A program made the translations under genes and the position numbers. Shown piece by piece: positions 1-11,642 of a stretch of 64,000 nt of DNA. The stretch is from the NCBI GenBank assembly GCA_951394405.1, contig OX596335.1:1612001-1676000 (forward strand), written 5' to 3'. Under the pieces are notes generated by a model. The model ran no database searches and was not told the DNA's origin. It saw only the letters and a program-made list of their open reading frames with translations. Each line of letters begins with the position of its first letter. The first letter of the stretch is position 1. The stretch comes from Coprinellus micaceus. Taxonomy: Eukaryota > Basidiomycota > Agaricomycetes > Agaricales > Psathyrellaceae.

Positions 1-21
1 TACACGACCGTGACCACTCAG

Positions 22-682
22 CGAAAAGGAAGCTCGTCGGGTTCAGAACCGCCGGGCGTGGCAGAAGAAGCGCTGGCTCCAACTCCTCGACCAAGATCCT
101 CCGACAGTTCCCCAAGCAGTCCAGGAAGAGGCAGAGAAGGATATTTCGAACGACGAGCACCCCCAAATTTTCAACCAATTCCTCGAGGGTGGGGACAGGC
201 CGACCGGGCTAAACAAAGTGGATGGCGTGGAACGGACAGACTTGGAGGATATGATGGGTTCCCCCCCGTATCCCAACAAGATTATATCACTGCCAGAGTT
301 TTCGGACTCGGTGTGGCCAATGCTCAGCACAGCTTTGCATGGGATGCTGGCCCGCAAGCACTTGGCTTATTGTGACGAGCTCGTGGCCCGCAGCTGCAAA
401 CTATCAGAGGAGCACATAATGGCAGGGCTCGACGCCAGGTACCATGAACTCACCCTCGAGTTCAACCGCAAAGCCATTACCATTCGACGGCTTTCGGAGC
501 AAGGCGATTGGGGGTCTGTAGCTATAGCTACGCAGAATAACAGGTGGATTGCGAGGCTCATAGTATATACAGCGCAGGACATGGTAGCATTGAGGAAAGG
601 GAGCAGTGCGCTCCTCCAGCGTGTCTCAGAGAGGAAAAGGCCAGTGGCACATAGAGGACACGAGATGTTCGACAATATCTAG
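22..682 (+). CDS. Helical protein of unknown function, 5'-truncated by window edge
   Basis: The reading frame opens after the acceptor ccactcag at 14-21 and runs to TAG at 680-682, giving about 219 residues of a last exon; earlier exons lie outside the window. An in-frame TGA at 11-13 supports bases 1-21 being intron. The product is charged and mostly helical: a basic start (KEARRVQNRRAWQKKR), an acidic middle, then a long stretch rich in Leu, Ala, Arg and Glu with no glycine-rich loops or membrane segments. The basic start loosely resembles the last helix of a homeodomain, but the rest of that fold is not visible, so I give this no weight. No family recognised. A nearby minus-strand gene (1280-1792) also encodes a coiled-coil protein. 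Confidence 0.55.
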
Positions 683-1279
683 GGCAGAAAACGTACACTT
701 TGCAATGGCTACCCAGGAGCAAATTTAGCATCCACCTAGCATGAGGCATCTCGGAGTTGAGGGGGATTCAACCAACCAACGACCTATTGGCCACTCATCA
801 GGGTCAAGGCCGGCGTGAACGTTCAAGACCCAACGCAACATCGAACTGGTGAGGTCCGTGTTTTGCTCTTCAATGGAGCAGGATCCCTAAGGCTCCCTTG
901 GTTCACTAGCCTTGCTACCTGGACGTGGTCTACCTGCTTCCTGATCAGAAAGGATGGGAGCCCTGCCCAACCAACCTTCGACATAACGCGATAACACGAA
1001 ATGTGGTTGTCGCTATAGAAGCTAGAAACCATACCGTGCATTCTTGAACCAGCTAGATGCCTGGTAAGAGTATCATGAGAAGCCCAGAGCCAGACGTGAA
1101 CTATAAGATCGCTGGCATAGGTACATGTGGTGGGGCTACTGGTGATCCCAGGTCGCCGTGGGTTTGAGATGGAAGCTCAAGCTGAAGCTATGTAGTCACG
1201 GGGCGCCGCCCACCATCAGCTGAATGTAGCTGTCAACAAGAGCCCTTTGCTTTCCAAGCGTGTACGTACTGGGTATATA
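683..1279. other. Intergenic, no gene seen
   Basis: Only short overlapping frames without coding character. It probably holds the 3' ends of the two convergent genes on either side. No repeat or RNA gene seen. Confidence 0.5.
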
Positions 1280-1792
1280 TCATCGCGAAGACTTTTGGCA
1301 AGTGCAGCGTTCGAGACACGTCTCCCGCTCGACTGCGCGGGCCTCTTGCTCGGAAAGCTCCGCCTCCAACTCGAAACCCTTCCGGATTACGTTCTGGAGA
1401 GTTATGACGGCCTTCTGAAGATCATCTTTGGTCTTCCCAAGTTGAATTCGACCGTCCCGAAGGCAGTTCTCATATTCAGAGAACTTGGCCTCTGCTTCCC
1501 TGGTTAGGTCGGCCTGGCGCGTTGACAGCTCTTTCATATCGTCTCGGGCTCTACGTAGATCCTCCCGGAGGGCCAGGTTCTCTGTGAACAACGCCTTTCT
1601 GTCCTCTAGGCTGTCATCCATCACCCTGGAAACCCATTCTACAATACGTTCCAAGAACGTGTTCCGCGTGGCGAGTGCTTGGATCCTCCTTCTCAACCCT
1701 TCGTCGCCTGTAGGGGTGACGCGGCCGCGGCGTCTCCTCCTTGCAACCTGGCTGGGATTGTCGGAAGAAATGCGCTGGGAGATGGAGGCCAT
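1280..1792 (-). CDS. Coiled-coil protein, 170 aa, unknown function
   Basis: Single-exon frame read right to left. I chose the ATG at 1792-1790 because it sits in an excellent fungal/Kozak context (gccATGgcc); another in-frame ATG 42 nt upstream is weaker. The product starts MASISQRISS, has a basic patch (ARRRRRGRV, a possible nuclear signal) near residues 17-25, and from about residue 35 to 155 is a regular heptad-like run rich in Leu, Arg, Glu, Asp and Ala, predicted to form a long coiled coil. Two Cys fall close together near the C-terminus (CTCQK). It lacks any catalytic motif I can name. Convergent with the gene to its left. The length of the open frame and the clean start make it a probable gene. 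Confidence 0.6.
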   Translation of the reverse strand: MASISQRISSDNPSQVARRRRRGRVTPTGDEGLRRRIQALATRNTFLERIVEWVSRVMDDSLEDRKALFTENLALREDLRRARDDMKELSTRQADLTREAEAKFSEYENCLRDGRIQLGKTKDDLQKAVITLQNVIRKGFELEAELSEQEARAVERETCLERCTCQKSSR

Positions 1793-2509
1793 GGCGGGGT
1801 CAGAAAGGGTGAGAAGCTCGCAAAGCGTTCGCATAGGTTAAATCATATATAGGAACAAACTTGAATGGGACGAAGGGACGAGGTTGACAGGGTACCGGAG
1901 ACGAGTAACCCACCACGTGTGGACTACGATATCGATGGGTCCGGATGAGAAATTCAATGAGATGCCTGCCGCCGAATCGCGTTGGCGATCTTCACTTCGT
2001 ATGCCTTGCTCGCCCCTTTGCCACAACTCTCAATTCTCGAGCCACTAAGCATTTCTCACATCCTCTGCCAATCGCTCTTCACCGTCGGAGATCTCCTGAG
2101 CTTATCAAAGCATATCGAATAATTATAAGGCAGATCTACCCTACCAGTGTCTCGGGCGCGCTCACACCCCGCTCACCAGGCGCGGGAGTTGGTCAATAGT
2201 TGAGTAACTGAGCCACATTCTCAATGCTTCTACGAGCCCGACTCCTCAAAAGTGACGAGATCGAAGACAGAAGGCGGAAGAAGGCAAGAAGGATGGAGCA
2301 CGGTAGGAAAGAAGAGCAGTCACGGCTTCAAGGAGGTGGATGGAAGCTACGACCTCGGGAGATGAAGCCAAGAGCTCCGAGCCAGCTCTTCCTGATAGCC
2401 CCACCCTTGATATTCTTCACCCCTTCCCTCGCATTCTAAAGAAACGTGAACCATTCGTGCCGAATTTATAGCCCATCCTCTCCATACTGCGGCCAAACTA
2501 CTCTAAAGC
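1793..2509. other. Intergenic, no gene seen
   Basis: Lies between the divergent coiled-coil gene and the intron-rich candidate at 2510; likely holds both promoters. No convincing exon, repeat or TATA box chosen. Confidence 0.45.
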
Positions 2510-4600
2510 ATGACGATGTTAACGACTTCGCCTGGCGTGGGCCTCGGGGCGCTCCTTCAAAGCCCGCAGTTTGTGGTAGCCACGGTCAATTCTCTGTAAG
2601 GAGTCAATCCTACGATTCGCACCGAGAAAGGGCGCTGACTCAGAATGGATTCTTTACCTTACAGATGCTATATTTTGAGCATGGTGCGTCCTCTTCCCGC
2701 CCAGCCCGACAAGCGCTGACCAGACGGCTTTAAATCCCATTATCTCGTGCAAGGCGATCGCCTCCCAGTACCTAGGGCTCAAAACCTTTTCCAGTGACAT
2801 GCTACTTACCAAGATATCGGTCCTTCTGCTCATGTTCGTACCCCTTCATCTACGTCATCGCCGGCGGCTTACCCCGCCTTGGGCAGTATCTTCTCGACCC
2901 TTCACGCTGTATTTGTCCTCGCATACTGCCTTACAGCCCTCTCTAATACTGAAGAGGGTATACTTATCGCCTCGATGTAAGCCTGCTCGCGATAAACCCT
3001 CTCACCAGGCGGCTCGCGCATGGCTTACCGGTAACACTTTTAGTGCTGGCCCGGTACGTCCGGTCTCATACGTTTCATTAGTGGATACTTTGCTTATGAT
3101 TTGAGGAAAGGCGAGCTTCCTTGCCGTTGTAGGTTATAGGGAGTGATCAGATGTACAACATCGTTGACTCGTTGCTGTCTCCCAGTATCTCGCCACCTTT
3201 ACAGCGCAAGGGTACGTCCAAGATTCTTATCCACGCTAGGATCCGCGTTTGGCCTATTGACCAGCCTATAAATCATAGATATTCCAACATACGAACCTGG
3301 AAATGTAAACGCTCTCCCCGTGATTCCTTCAAATCTTGGAAGACTAATCACTCAAGTGTGGGCTCCACCCTCTAGTCATCGACCGGACTCATTCTCCCTG
3401 TCCGTATCGCATTGCCATTGGCATAGCAGTGAGTGTTTCTCGACGAGCACAAGGTATGTTACTCATGTTTGATTTAACAGTCTCTCCCGTTATTCGTAGC
3501 ATTGGGTCAGTACCGAATTAGCCCAGACATGCTTTACGAAGGCTGAATCGTCCCCCATCCCCAACGACTCAGGTGCCGGAATATGTTTGTTTCAATCCTA
3601 TGGGATGCTGCGAGCAGTGCCATTTACTAACGCATTATCGAACAGTCCATGTAGCTCAACTGTGAGGTGTGACTTTGGCTGGGTGATGACTTACTGACGC
3701 CAGGAGTGGGTGCAGCATCAAGAACGGCCATTTCGACCCTCTCTACCAGGGGGCAAGTCCGGTTTTGGTCCGTAACAGCTTCATATTGCAACCTCTATCG
3801 TTACAGGTCGCTGATGAATTCCTAGAGGGTTGCTTTCGTACTTCAGTCGTCTGCTTCATGCTTGAGCGAACTCATGGGGTTAGTCCCACTGTACCTTTTG
3901 ATGCGAGCGCAGCGTTTGGCCCTCCCCACAAGCGTACCTGCACAGTATGTCCTTATTTAAGTGCAAAAACCACGTCTCCCTCTTCCTTTCTGACTGTTCG
4001 GGCTTCTTTTCAGGTTCTTAGAAGTGCTCAAGACGGTTTCCATCAACAGAGCAGTATCCGCCTGGTGAGCCCCATCATCAGGGTGACTGAGAACCAGTGT
4101 TCTAACAGGCCCCTTAGTGCTTTCACTCTCCTCGGGCTCTCACTTGTAAGCTAAGGGATTCCAAATTTCTTTCGTATCTGACTAGGCTCGTCCAGTTTGT
4201 TATCAATCCTGTAAGCTACATCTTGTGAGTGGCTACCATACATACATACCAGCGATCCCGAGTTCATTGGCGTTCTAACTGCCGGACTCAGTGTGGTCTT
4301 CTTTTACACGACAACGCACGGTACGCCGACCCATCCCTTTCGGAGCCAAGCAATTGACGCCATTTTCAGTCTATGTTGCCTCCGTGTTATGGAGGTACGA
4401 GCTCATCTCTCGCCCTCTGAATGCTAAAAAAAGACGCGCCCAGTTTGACTGCCCGAGAACCTTATCGGCGTCCCATTCCGCAGCAGGAGAACGGGATGGA
4501 TGTCCGTACGCCTTGCAGTATATCCCTGGGGGGTTGATGCACATTTATATGAACCTCTCTCTAGGGTACGCTCCGCTTCACTCATGTGAGTAATCCGCCT
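2510..4600 (+). CDS. Candidate intron-rich multi-pass membrane protein (model incomplete)
   Basis: Many short hydrophobic exons separated by GT..AG introns can be followed left to right, but I could not close a single frame. The first ATG is at 2510 (MTMLTTSPGV). Exon pieces that join in frame include one ending near 2590, one near 2671-2690 (CYILSM), one from about 2721 (TALNPIISCKAIAS) and one encoding IFSTLHAVFVLAYCLTAL near 2886-2945. Further on come FLEVLKTVSINRAVSAW (about 4010-4070), SAFTLLGLSL, VVFFYTTTH and VYVASVLWR (to about 4395), each flanked by good donors and acceptors. The alternation of hydrophobic blocks and tiny exons is typical of basidiomycete 7-TM-like proteins, but no family signature is clear. 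It may be a real gene with 10 or more exons or a decaying one. Confidence 0.35.
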
Positions 4601-5371
4601 CTAACTCCCAGACTTGGTTCTGTTCCAGGTAGGCTTAAGAAGCGGCCGCGTCTAGGGTTGAAACGCTGGCCTTTGGCCCCAATATACTCGTTTCGAATCC
4701 CTTTTTGTTTTGTTTTGAACATACAACAAATATAATTGTACAATTGCAAATTGTTGGTGCCCGTACAGCTTGGTATGTAGTGAACGGAAAAGCACCTGTG
4801 ATACCGCCCCTTGCCATCCCCCTCCCGCCCTCCTCAGCCAAATTCGAGTCGTGCGTACCAAGTGCGTACTCTAACCATCTCCTTTTCTCGGGCGTCCTTA
4901 CGTGTGTGTCCCTCATGGAGAGCTGACGAGGTAGTTACCATACATACCGCGACTGTGTGAGATGGATATGGGCATTAGCGAGGGAATGCATAGAATCGAG
5001 ACGTTGTGTGGAGCCACGGAAAGCCACTGGTGGCAAAATGTTTCTGGTGGCTTTCTGGTGGCTTTCTGGTGGCTTCCTGCACTCGCTTCAGCCTTGGACG
5101 GTCACTCTGGGTTCGGTTGGGGGGCCGTGTGTGCACGACGTGCAGCCCGCCCACCGTCGATCGCGGGGGCTAGTGTCCAGAGATGGGCCATGCTGGCTCC
5201 ACCGCCACCACTATCCTCCCATTTCTCATCGCAATAATGCGTGCTCTCATTGATGCCACGCGTGGTGCTATTTATCTCTAATCTCCTCGGGCGTCCAGAA
5301 GCAAGGCACTACGTTTCACAATCGATTCTACTTCGAATATATATGTACAAGCACAAGACATGCTGGTGTAG
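4601..5371. other. Intergenic with a small tandem repeat
   Basis: No gene seen. Contains three perfect copies of the 11-mer tttctggtggc at 5041-5073. The right part abuts the 3' end of the MYND gene on the minus strand. Confidence 0.5.
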
Positions 5372-7577
5372 TCACGGCTTGGAGCTCAAGCATGAAGAGG
5401 AGCACTTGTCGTGAGCAGGGGGGGTAAGTGGGAGGGCGGAGTAGGACACGATCATACCGAGAAGGCGAAATTTGAGTCGATGACCGGGCGCTGGTTCCTC
5501 TTCATAACGAAGCCTCGCTAGAATCCCCACACTCATGCGTCCACCCCATAGAAACATCCCGCAAGCAAACCTAACTGTATCGGGCTTCTGCGAACACTCG
5601 TCCAAGTATGCGCGTGTCCTATGTGCAGCGGTGATCTGGCCATCGTAGTAAATCGCCCCAGGGGCAGGCCCGAAGCTGTGGGCGTACTCGTCGACGGAGA
5701 CCATCCTAAACCCCATGGGGAGGCGCAGCATATCAATCACGAATATTCCACACGGCATCCCCTCCGCCGTCGCGGTGTCCATGAACCGTTCGTTGCACAA
5801 ATCCTCGAGAGTTTCCGCGAGGTGTGTGACGTAGCGCATATTGACCTGGTAGTCTGGATTTTGTTTACTCCCTTTCCTGAGGTTAAGCATCAATGTTGAC
5901 TATCGCAAGTTGTCGATGGAACTTACTCCGGTATTTCTCGGACCGAATCTCGCACTCTTGCCGATGCAAATCGCGCCAATCTTCTGCCTGGCACTTCTTG
6001 GAACAATACATGATAGCGTGGCATTTTGAGCAGACGCGGGCTGCTGCATTTGCTGAGGCCGTTCCATCACACTTTTGGTCCGAGCAGTCAGCCCGAAGGT
6101 CTCCGCGATGTTGACAGTAAGTTAATGCTCACCGCGGAATTGTTGCAGACCCTGATGCGGTTAGAGGTCGATCTACAGAATCTAGGCGCTTGAAGCTTGA
6201 GACCCCCCAGCTGTTCTAGGCGAGAGATGAGTTCCCGGCCTTGAATAGAGTGTGTCCGAACAGAGGGGTGAGTTGATTGGGGAATCCGGTTGAAAGCTAA
6301 GTTGATGGCGCTCGAAACGGGGTGATAGGAAGAGTTCAGAAGAATTGCAGTCGCTGCCTCGATTCCCTGCCCCCTCAATATAGTGCAATGGGAAGTGGGA
6401 ATGTCGGAACGGAACTGGGATAGGAGAATATTGAATGCGCCGCCTGATATTACTTGCACTAGGTGGGCGAGACGTCTAGGATTGTCTGCTAGTATACCCC
6501 AGACTATGTCGCGAAAGAGCCGGAAGGCAGTTCGTGAGAACGTCTCTCGGTCACCCCCTCGTCTCCCGTTGATAAGCATGTGGTCTTCTCGGAATCCCCA
6601 GTTGACAAGGCGGTCGAGGGCAATACTAAGATGTTTGAAGTATTTGACGCGGGTCATGAAGGGTGAGAGACAGCCCCGAGATATCCAGGGGTGTCCGATC
6701 TGGATCAGGACATTGATAACCCTGGAAGTCCAATCGAGGTTTGGCCATCTTGCTCCTGAAGCTTCGGAACATCTAGCCAGGGAGATGAGTCGGTCCACGA
6801 CACGCTTCGCTACCAAAGCTTGATATTCATGACATTCGGCATATCGCAAGAAAACACGGTGTGCTGTGGCGTCCCGAACGCAAAGATAAACGGCATCTAA
6901 AATTGGGCAGTATGAACCATCCGTTCGAGCCGGGTTGTCGAAGGAAAAGTGTTGTCCTGAGAGGCTTCGGGCAACCCAGAGCTCGACGCAAAGCTCAACC
7001 GTTCCTGGGAGCGTGAGCAAGGAGCTCCGACGTTCGAGACAACCCCGGATGAAGTGCGCAACCACCGACATCACCGGATGTCCGGCTCTGGCTGGGAGGT
7101 GCGGGATGAGCTGCGAGGCGAAGTGGCACCAGGGTAGGGTCTTGGTCCAGTGGTGCGAGTGGGATTCCATAACTGCTTCAGTTAAGTTGCCGTCTCGGTT
7201 AAATGCGAAAAATCGTAAGAACACGGTGAGGGAGTAGAAAACAGACGTTATAGCCCCCATCGGCCCTGCTTCGCCTCGGAGGAGCGCTTCTACGGGAGGT
7301 ATATCTTGCTTCAGTGGTGCAATTGCCAGGCGAAGGAAGCAAGGACCAAATGTACGTCGGGACAGCAACGCGGCCAAGTGGGGGTCTACTGAAAAGATAT
7401 TCGCCGGCTGAGGAGTCTGAGAGCCAGATATGTGGTTAATCTTACGCCTGCCAGACCAACCAAGAAAGAGAAACCTACCTGTGGCCCAGCATCTAATGGA
7501 ACACTTGGAGGAAATGGGTGGCTTCGCTGCATCCTCTCTGCGAGATCGGCGAGGTATTGCTGGGGTTCAAGTTCCAT
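5372..7577 (-). CDS. MYND-type zinc-finger protein, ~672 aa
   Basis: Four exons read right to left: 7577-7479, 7407-6133, 6071-5927 and 5871-5372, with canonical GT..AG introns and a total of 673 codons. The long second exon is an all-helical region without known motifs. The MYND finger is split across exons 2 and 3: CNNSA then CDG, followed by CSKCHAIMYCSKKCQ and a final H-x3-C (LHRQEC), about residues 452-496. This is the full Cys/His pattern of a MYND domain, a protein-protein interaction finger. The last exon is a conserved-looking globular tail. The start is uncertain: ATG 7577 has good context (accATGg), but the same frame stays open upstream to about 7790 with coding-like sequence and no ATG, so an upstream exon is possible. 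Such MYND proteins form large families in Agaricomycetes; the partner and function are unknown. Confidence 0.85.
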
Positions 7578-7712
7578 GGTTGAAAGGATGTATATGTCAA
7601 GCGTTGTCGGATGCTGTAAGAGAAAGTGAACGCCATGCACAAAGCGACGACTAGCGACGAGCTGTGCCAGCGTGAACGGAAGATTAAATGTCCCACGCTG
7701 TCTAGCGCTCAC

Positions 7713-8587
7713 TTGTGTGCCGAATCCGATCTCCGCCCAGTAAGGGCAGGGGTGAGTCAGGGCGACTTCCCAAGGTCTTTGCAGTTATAGGGGTGCACGT
7801 AAGTATATTCTGTGGTAACTCTAAAATCATTTTAGCCCCATCCATGTAAAAGCCCTCAATTGCAGGAATACCCAAGACACAGCAAGGCTTTGGCGTGCGA
7901 AGAGAAGGCTGGACCCTTTAGATAATAGGAAATGCATGCATCAAGGTACCTCGAGCTACCTCGAGCTACATTCGGAGCGTCGAGGTTGGCTGGGCTCGAA
8001 CTCAACCCGAGTAGACGTCGACAGCGCCCGTCAATACGTGAAGAAGCACCCCCGATGAAGGTCAAGTGTATAGCACTCTGATGGGGAGGCTGCCCAGGGA
8101 CGCCCTCACCCCACGTCTGTCGCTGAGAATTAGTTGAGCGGGGGATGTTTAGTCGGACATTGCTGGTGCATATTGCGTTTGTTCAGCGCATGTCTACCGC
8201 GATCGCCTCTACCTTTGGCCCCGCGTCTGAATAAGGAGGCGAACTGTGTGACGGAGACTGAGCCCGAAACGCGGTATTTTGACGTCACAGACTTCAGTTT
8301 AAGACAGGAGCAGGGCCCCGACTCGGCCGTAGGACCAGGGACCAGGAGGGACCAGGCAGCACCAAGACTACCTGTTGAGGGCCAACGGGACCGTGCGATT
8401 GGAAACTTTGCTCATCGCCTTGAAGTCTAAGTCCAGCGAGTGGCAGGGGGCCTGAAACATCATACACCTTAATGGGACCTTGCGCTGCGATATAAAGAAT
8501 ATAAAGAATAAAGAATAATACAGGGGTTGAACGCTGGGGAACCGCAACTAGCCACGAATAACACTTGCCAAACTGAAAGCCAACAAC
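7713..8587. other. Intergenic, minor repeats only
   Basis: No convincing gene. Holds a duplicated 10-mer (acctcgagct) near 7948-7970 and an A/T-rich iteration of ataaagaat-like units near 8490-8520. Confidence 0.45.
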
Positions 8588-8943
8588 ATGGTCACGAAGA
8601 GAAGAAAACTCGGAAGGCCGCAGTAAGTATGCCGATAACTACAAATGCGACAAAGTGGGAGAAAGAAATGGAAAATTCCGTCTGAACTTGGTGGTGTTTT
8701 TTTCTGTATTTGGTCCGCAACTTGGGTTGTAGGGATTTTGCTGCCAGCGATGAATGCCACTGCAACGGGGCCGAGATTTCGGATGGGGGAAAAATGGACG
8801 GAGGGAGTGATGAGGTCGAAGGCTGGAAGTCTCCACTTCGCCTGAATCTGTGTGTTAATCGCCTCTGCCTCCATCCTCTTCCAGAGGGGCTACCATCGTC
8901 CTGTCAAGCGGTTCAAGTTAGAATTCATCGGCACACCAGCTGA
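8588..8943 (+). CDS. Possible small AT-hook-like acidic protein, 81 aa
   Basis: Two exons, 8588-8622 and 8733-8943, joined by an intron with a strong donor (gtaagt) and acceptor (ttgtag); 82 codons in frame. The product begins MVTKRRKLGRPQ, whose basic GRP core resembles an AT-hook (minor-groove DNA binding), followed by a Cys-His-Cys and acidic, Gly-rich stretch. Nothing else supports it, the protein is short, and the second half has poor coding character, so this may be a chance open frame. Confidence 0.28.
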
Positions 8944-11052
8944 CAATTGCAACCATCGCGCACTGCTGACGTCCCTTTCTCGGGCTTTCAGGCGCGCAAA
9001 GGAAGAAGGCTTGCCTTTGGTTTCTGCTCAGCTGTGGCGTCTGTCGACATCGGCCTGGATGGAACTGGTGGTGCGGAGATAGAATGCGTCATTGAAATCG
9101 TGGTGCGTTCCTGTCCTGGTTTGCTTGTGCCGCTTAGTTGAAGGACAATGTTCAGCGAATGAAGCTGGCTGGAGGAAGCGGACGAGCGACTTCAGGGCGA
9201 AGGGAAATATCTGGACTAGCTGCCCAATATAATCGTTTCTATCAGCCCAAAAGAAAACCCTAGAAGCATGAACATGAACGAACTCAGGTTATTGTGAGCG
9301 GAGCCGACTCGCTTCAGATTAAGCTCAGTTACTCGCGAGTCGGCAACTCCCCTTGGGTCGATCCTTCTCGAACTTGAAGTCCAAGACGCGAACCCCGTTT
9401 TGTGTGTGTGTGTGGGGGGGCTCGGCTGTAGTCTTACGCAATCTATGCAACCGCGCATCGTGGTGAAGTGAACGCGTTGTGTGGGCCAGCTCCCCTAACG
9501 CTCGCTGTTAGCCGGCGAAAGCTGATCGAGCGTTAAGAAATTGCTAGAGGGCTGCTGCTTACGGGCGGTTAGAGAGGACGGCGATGCTCTTCGGCCCTTG
9601 AATTTCGCGATTCTCAAGCGATTGTGTACGCGAAAAAGGTGGGTTCCCGTGAATAGAGGTCAGGTCGACGTATGCTCGATCCTGCGGGATCGGGTGAGTC
9701 CAATGGAACACAAGCTTGCCGGAAGCATATTTTAAAAGGCTATTGGACGCGACCTTGGGCCCAAGAGAACCCCGAGGGCGTGTATGCGTGTGGGTGTACG
9801 AAAATCAGGCCTTGGGTCCCCTGCACCCGCGACGTGCCTGTAGGGAATCCTATGCGTGCAGAGTCCCAGTTTCTGATCTTTGATATCCTTGGATTGCTCT
9901 GCGGTCGCCCCAGAGGCCTTGACTTGTGTTTTGAAGAGCGATGCGGTCGGATGCTCATGACTAACAGCGAGGCGCTTGGCGAGCGTAGAAGCGCGGAATG
10001 GCTGGAGAAACCCCCACTCAACGGTCGCGCGACGAAGGCTTTGAAGCATTCGGTCCCATAGAACGGGGTGCTGCCTATTTGGGTTTCGAAGGGGGAACCA
10101 CTGAACGGGTAAGAGAAGCCCTCGTATGCGAGCAGGGCAACCGGGATTACTGCGTTGAACATGGCCTCAACCAAGTTCACCACAGTGCTAACCTATTACA
10201 ACGCCTACTAGGACTATTGCGCCGTCTTAGCCCACTGCGTTACCCGCACCCATGTGAGAAAACTAGACCGACCTGAATCGAGGCTCCTCAAGTAAAAACA
10301 CATCGTCGTCGCCAAGTCGAAAGAGCGAAGTTATTCATCATGGATTGGGTCCAAGTTGCACGATCGCTGGGAGAGGAGCCCTGAAAGGAGTCAAAGTCAG
10401 TCAGCACTATGTCATTGAAGGCAGAGCGCTAAACCGTACTGTTCAGTACGCGTGGTTTGACGCACCGTAAGTGGAAAGCACTGTAGTGGTTGTGGTACAT
10501 TTCTTGGACCTAGAATCCAGACGCCTGGGATTTGGCCGCCATGGGGGGGATAGCCTTGTGAGGAGAGGGGGAGAGTTGGACGTGACTTCACGACCATGGA
10601 GGAATTCAAGGGAAGCTCTCAAGTCCATTTCCAAAGCAGGTTGGCCGGGGGCACGACGGTGGACGTGGAGGGGGGCTCGATTCCGTCCCCGCCACCGATA
10701 TCGCGAGCCATTCTATGGGAGCGAAGTCGTCCAGACGTATGCATTCTGCAGCCAAAAGATACTCCGAGCTCAACGAAGCGGCTGCATCGCAAGACACGGC
10801 CGTAACGACGATATTCTCGCCCAGGCGTTTGACTCTGGGGCAACAAGTTTGAAGATAATGATGGTCCTGGGCCTAGATAGAGTACGCGTAAGAACAGAGT
10901 CGTCTGTTGTGTGTCGCACTGACGCCCTGTAAGACTAGCCTTGGAGAATGAGGCTACGATGAAAAAGTGATGAGGTTCAAGTTCAGAGCGCAACCGCTGC
11001 CGTAGTCCCTATGCCACGCTTTGGAGGCCACCTATGCGAGGACAGTGAGGAC
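8944..11052. other. Gene-poor region with a (GT)n tract
   Basis: About 2.1 kb in which open frames exist on both strands but overlap each other without splice logic or recognisable motifs. A short (tg)n run followed by a G tract lies at about 9400-9420. Possibly old repeat DNA; nothing firm. Confidence 0.4.
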
Positions 11053-11573
11053 AGGTTCGAGAGGAGGAGCAAAACACGAACTTGGGGCCGTCAGTATGAA
11101 AGCGACGCATAGTCGATCTGAAGCCGGTCCTCCACCAGAGACACACAAGACATCACCGTCAGAGAGACTCGGGAGCAGAGAGTCAAACAATTCGATCATA
11201 CAAAGCGCAATAGCGTACCCCATGAACCTCCCATCTGTTTCGAGCGTTGGATAGAGATGGCTTAACAGCTTCGAAAAGCCGAATGCAGTTTGCTCTGGCC
11301 ACAACGCTGGGCGGTCGAGTAACGGGGCCAGTGCTTCGAATTGCATCGAACGCAGATGCGGCCGTAAACGCAGGCAGGATCGCTGTTTCGATTGTCGAAT
11401 ACAGCGATAGCCCTGCACTGAGTACTAGGAGGGCATGACATTGGCAATGATTGGTGTGCTGGCAACGGAGCCTTTATGAAGAAGGCTGTGGTGATCCATT
11501 TTAGGCGCTTGATCATTGGCATTGTTGCCTCTTGACTCTGGCCTGTGTACTCAACATTCGAGACGCTGACTCC
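11053..11573 (-). repeat. 521-bp inverted repeat, left copy
   Basis: The reverse complement of this segment matches 47933-48453 over 521 bp without gaps; I found only two mismatches by eye (about 99.6% identity). The outer edge is aggttcgagagg. The inner edge runs into a 35-bp tandem array. In the direction of the right copy it carries an open frame (containing LLDRPALWPEQ and DGDVLCVSGGGP), so it may derive from coding DNA. Just outside the strict match the two flanks keep a weak similarity (cctca..tg..cct), then diverge. No target-site duplication is visible. Confidence 0.93.
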
Positions 11574-11642
11574 TGGCCGGCGTACTCGACATTCGAGACG
11601 CTGCCTCCTGGCCGACGTACTCGACATTCGAGACGCTGACTC
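11538..11642. repeat. Three tandem 35-bp units
   Basis: Three adjacent 35-bp units beginning ctggcc and ending gactc/gcctc: 11538-11572, 11573-11607 and 11608-11642, differing at only a few positions. The first unit belongs to the 521-bp repeat; the right copy of that repeat (at 47933) has just this single unit, so the array has expanded, or contracted, at one copy only. Confidence 0.9.

Noticed and set aside
55..110. Homeodomain-like basic helix in the first gene
   Set aside because: Only a few residues (VQNRRAW) resemble the recognition helix; the other helices of the fold are absent.
9732..10183. Overlapping frames on both strands near 10 kb
   Set aside because: Three mutually exclusive frames of similar length without motifs; none has a good start or splice sites.
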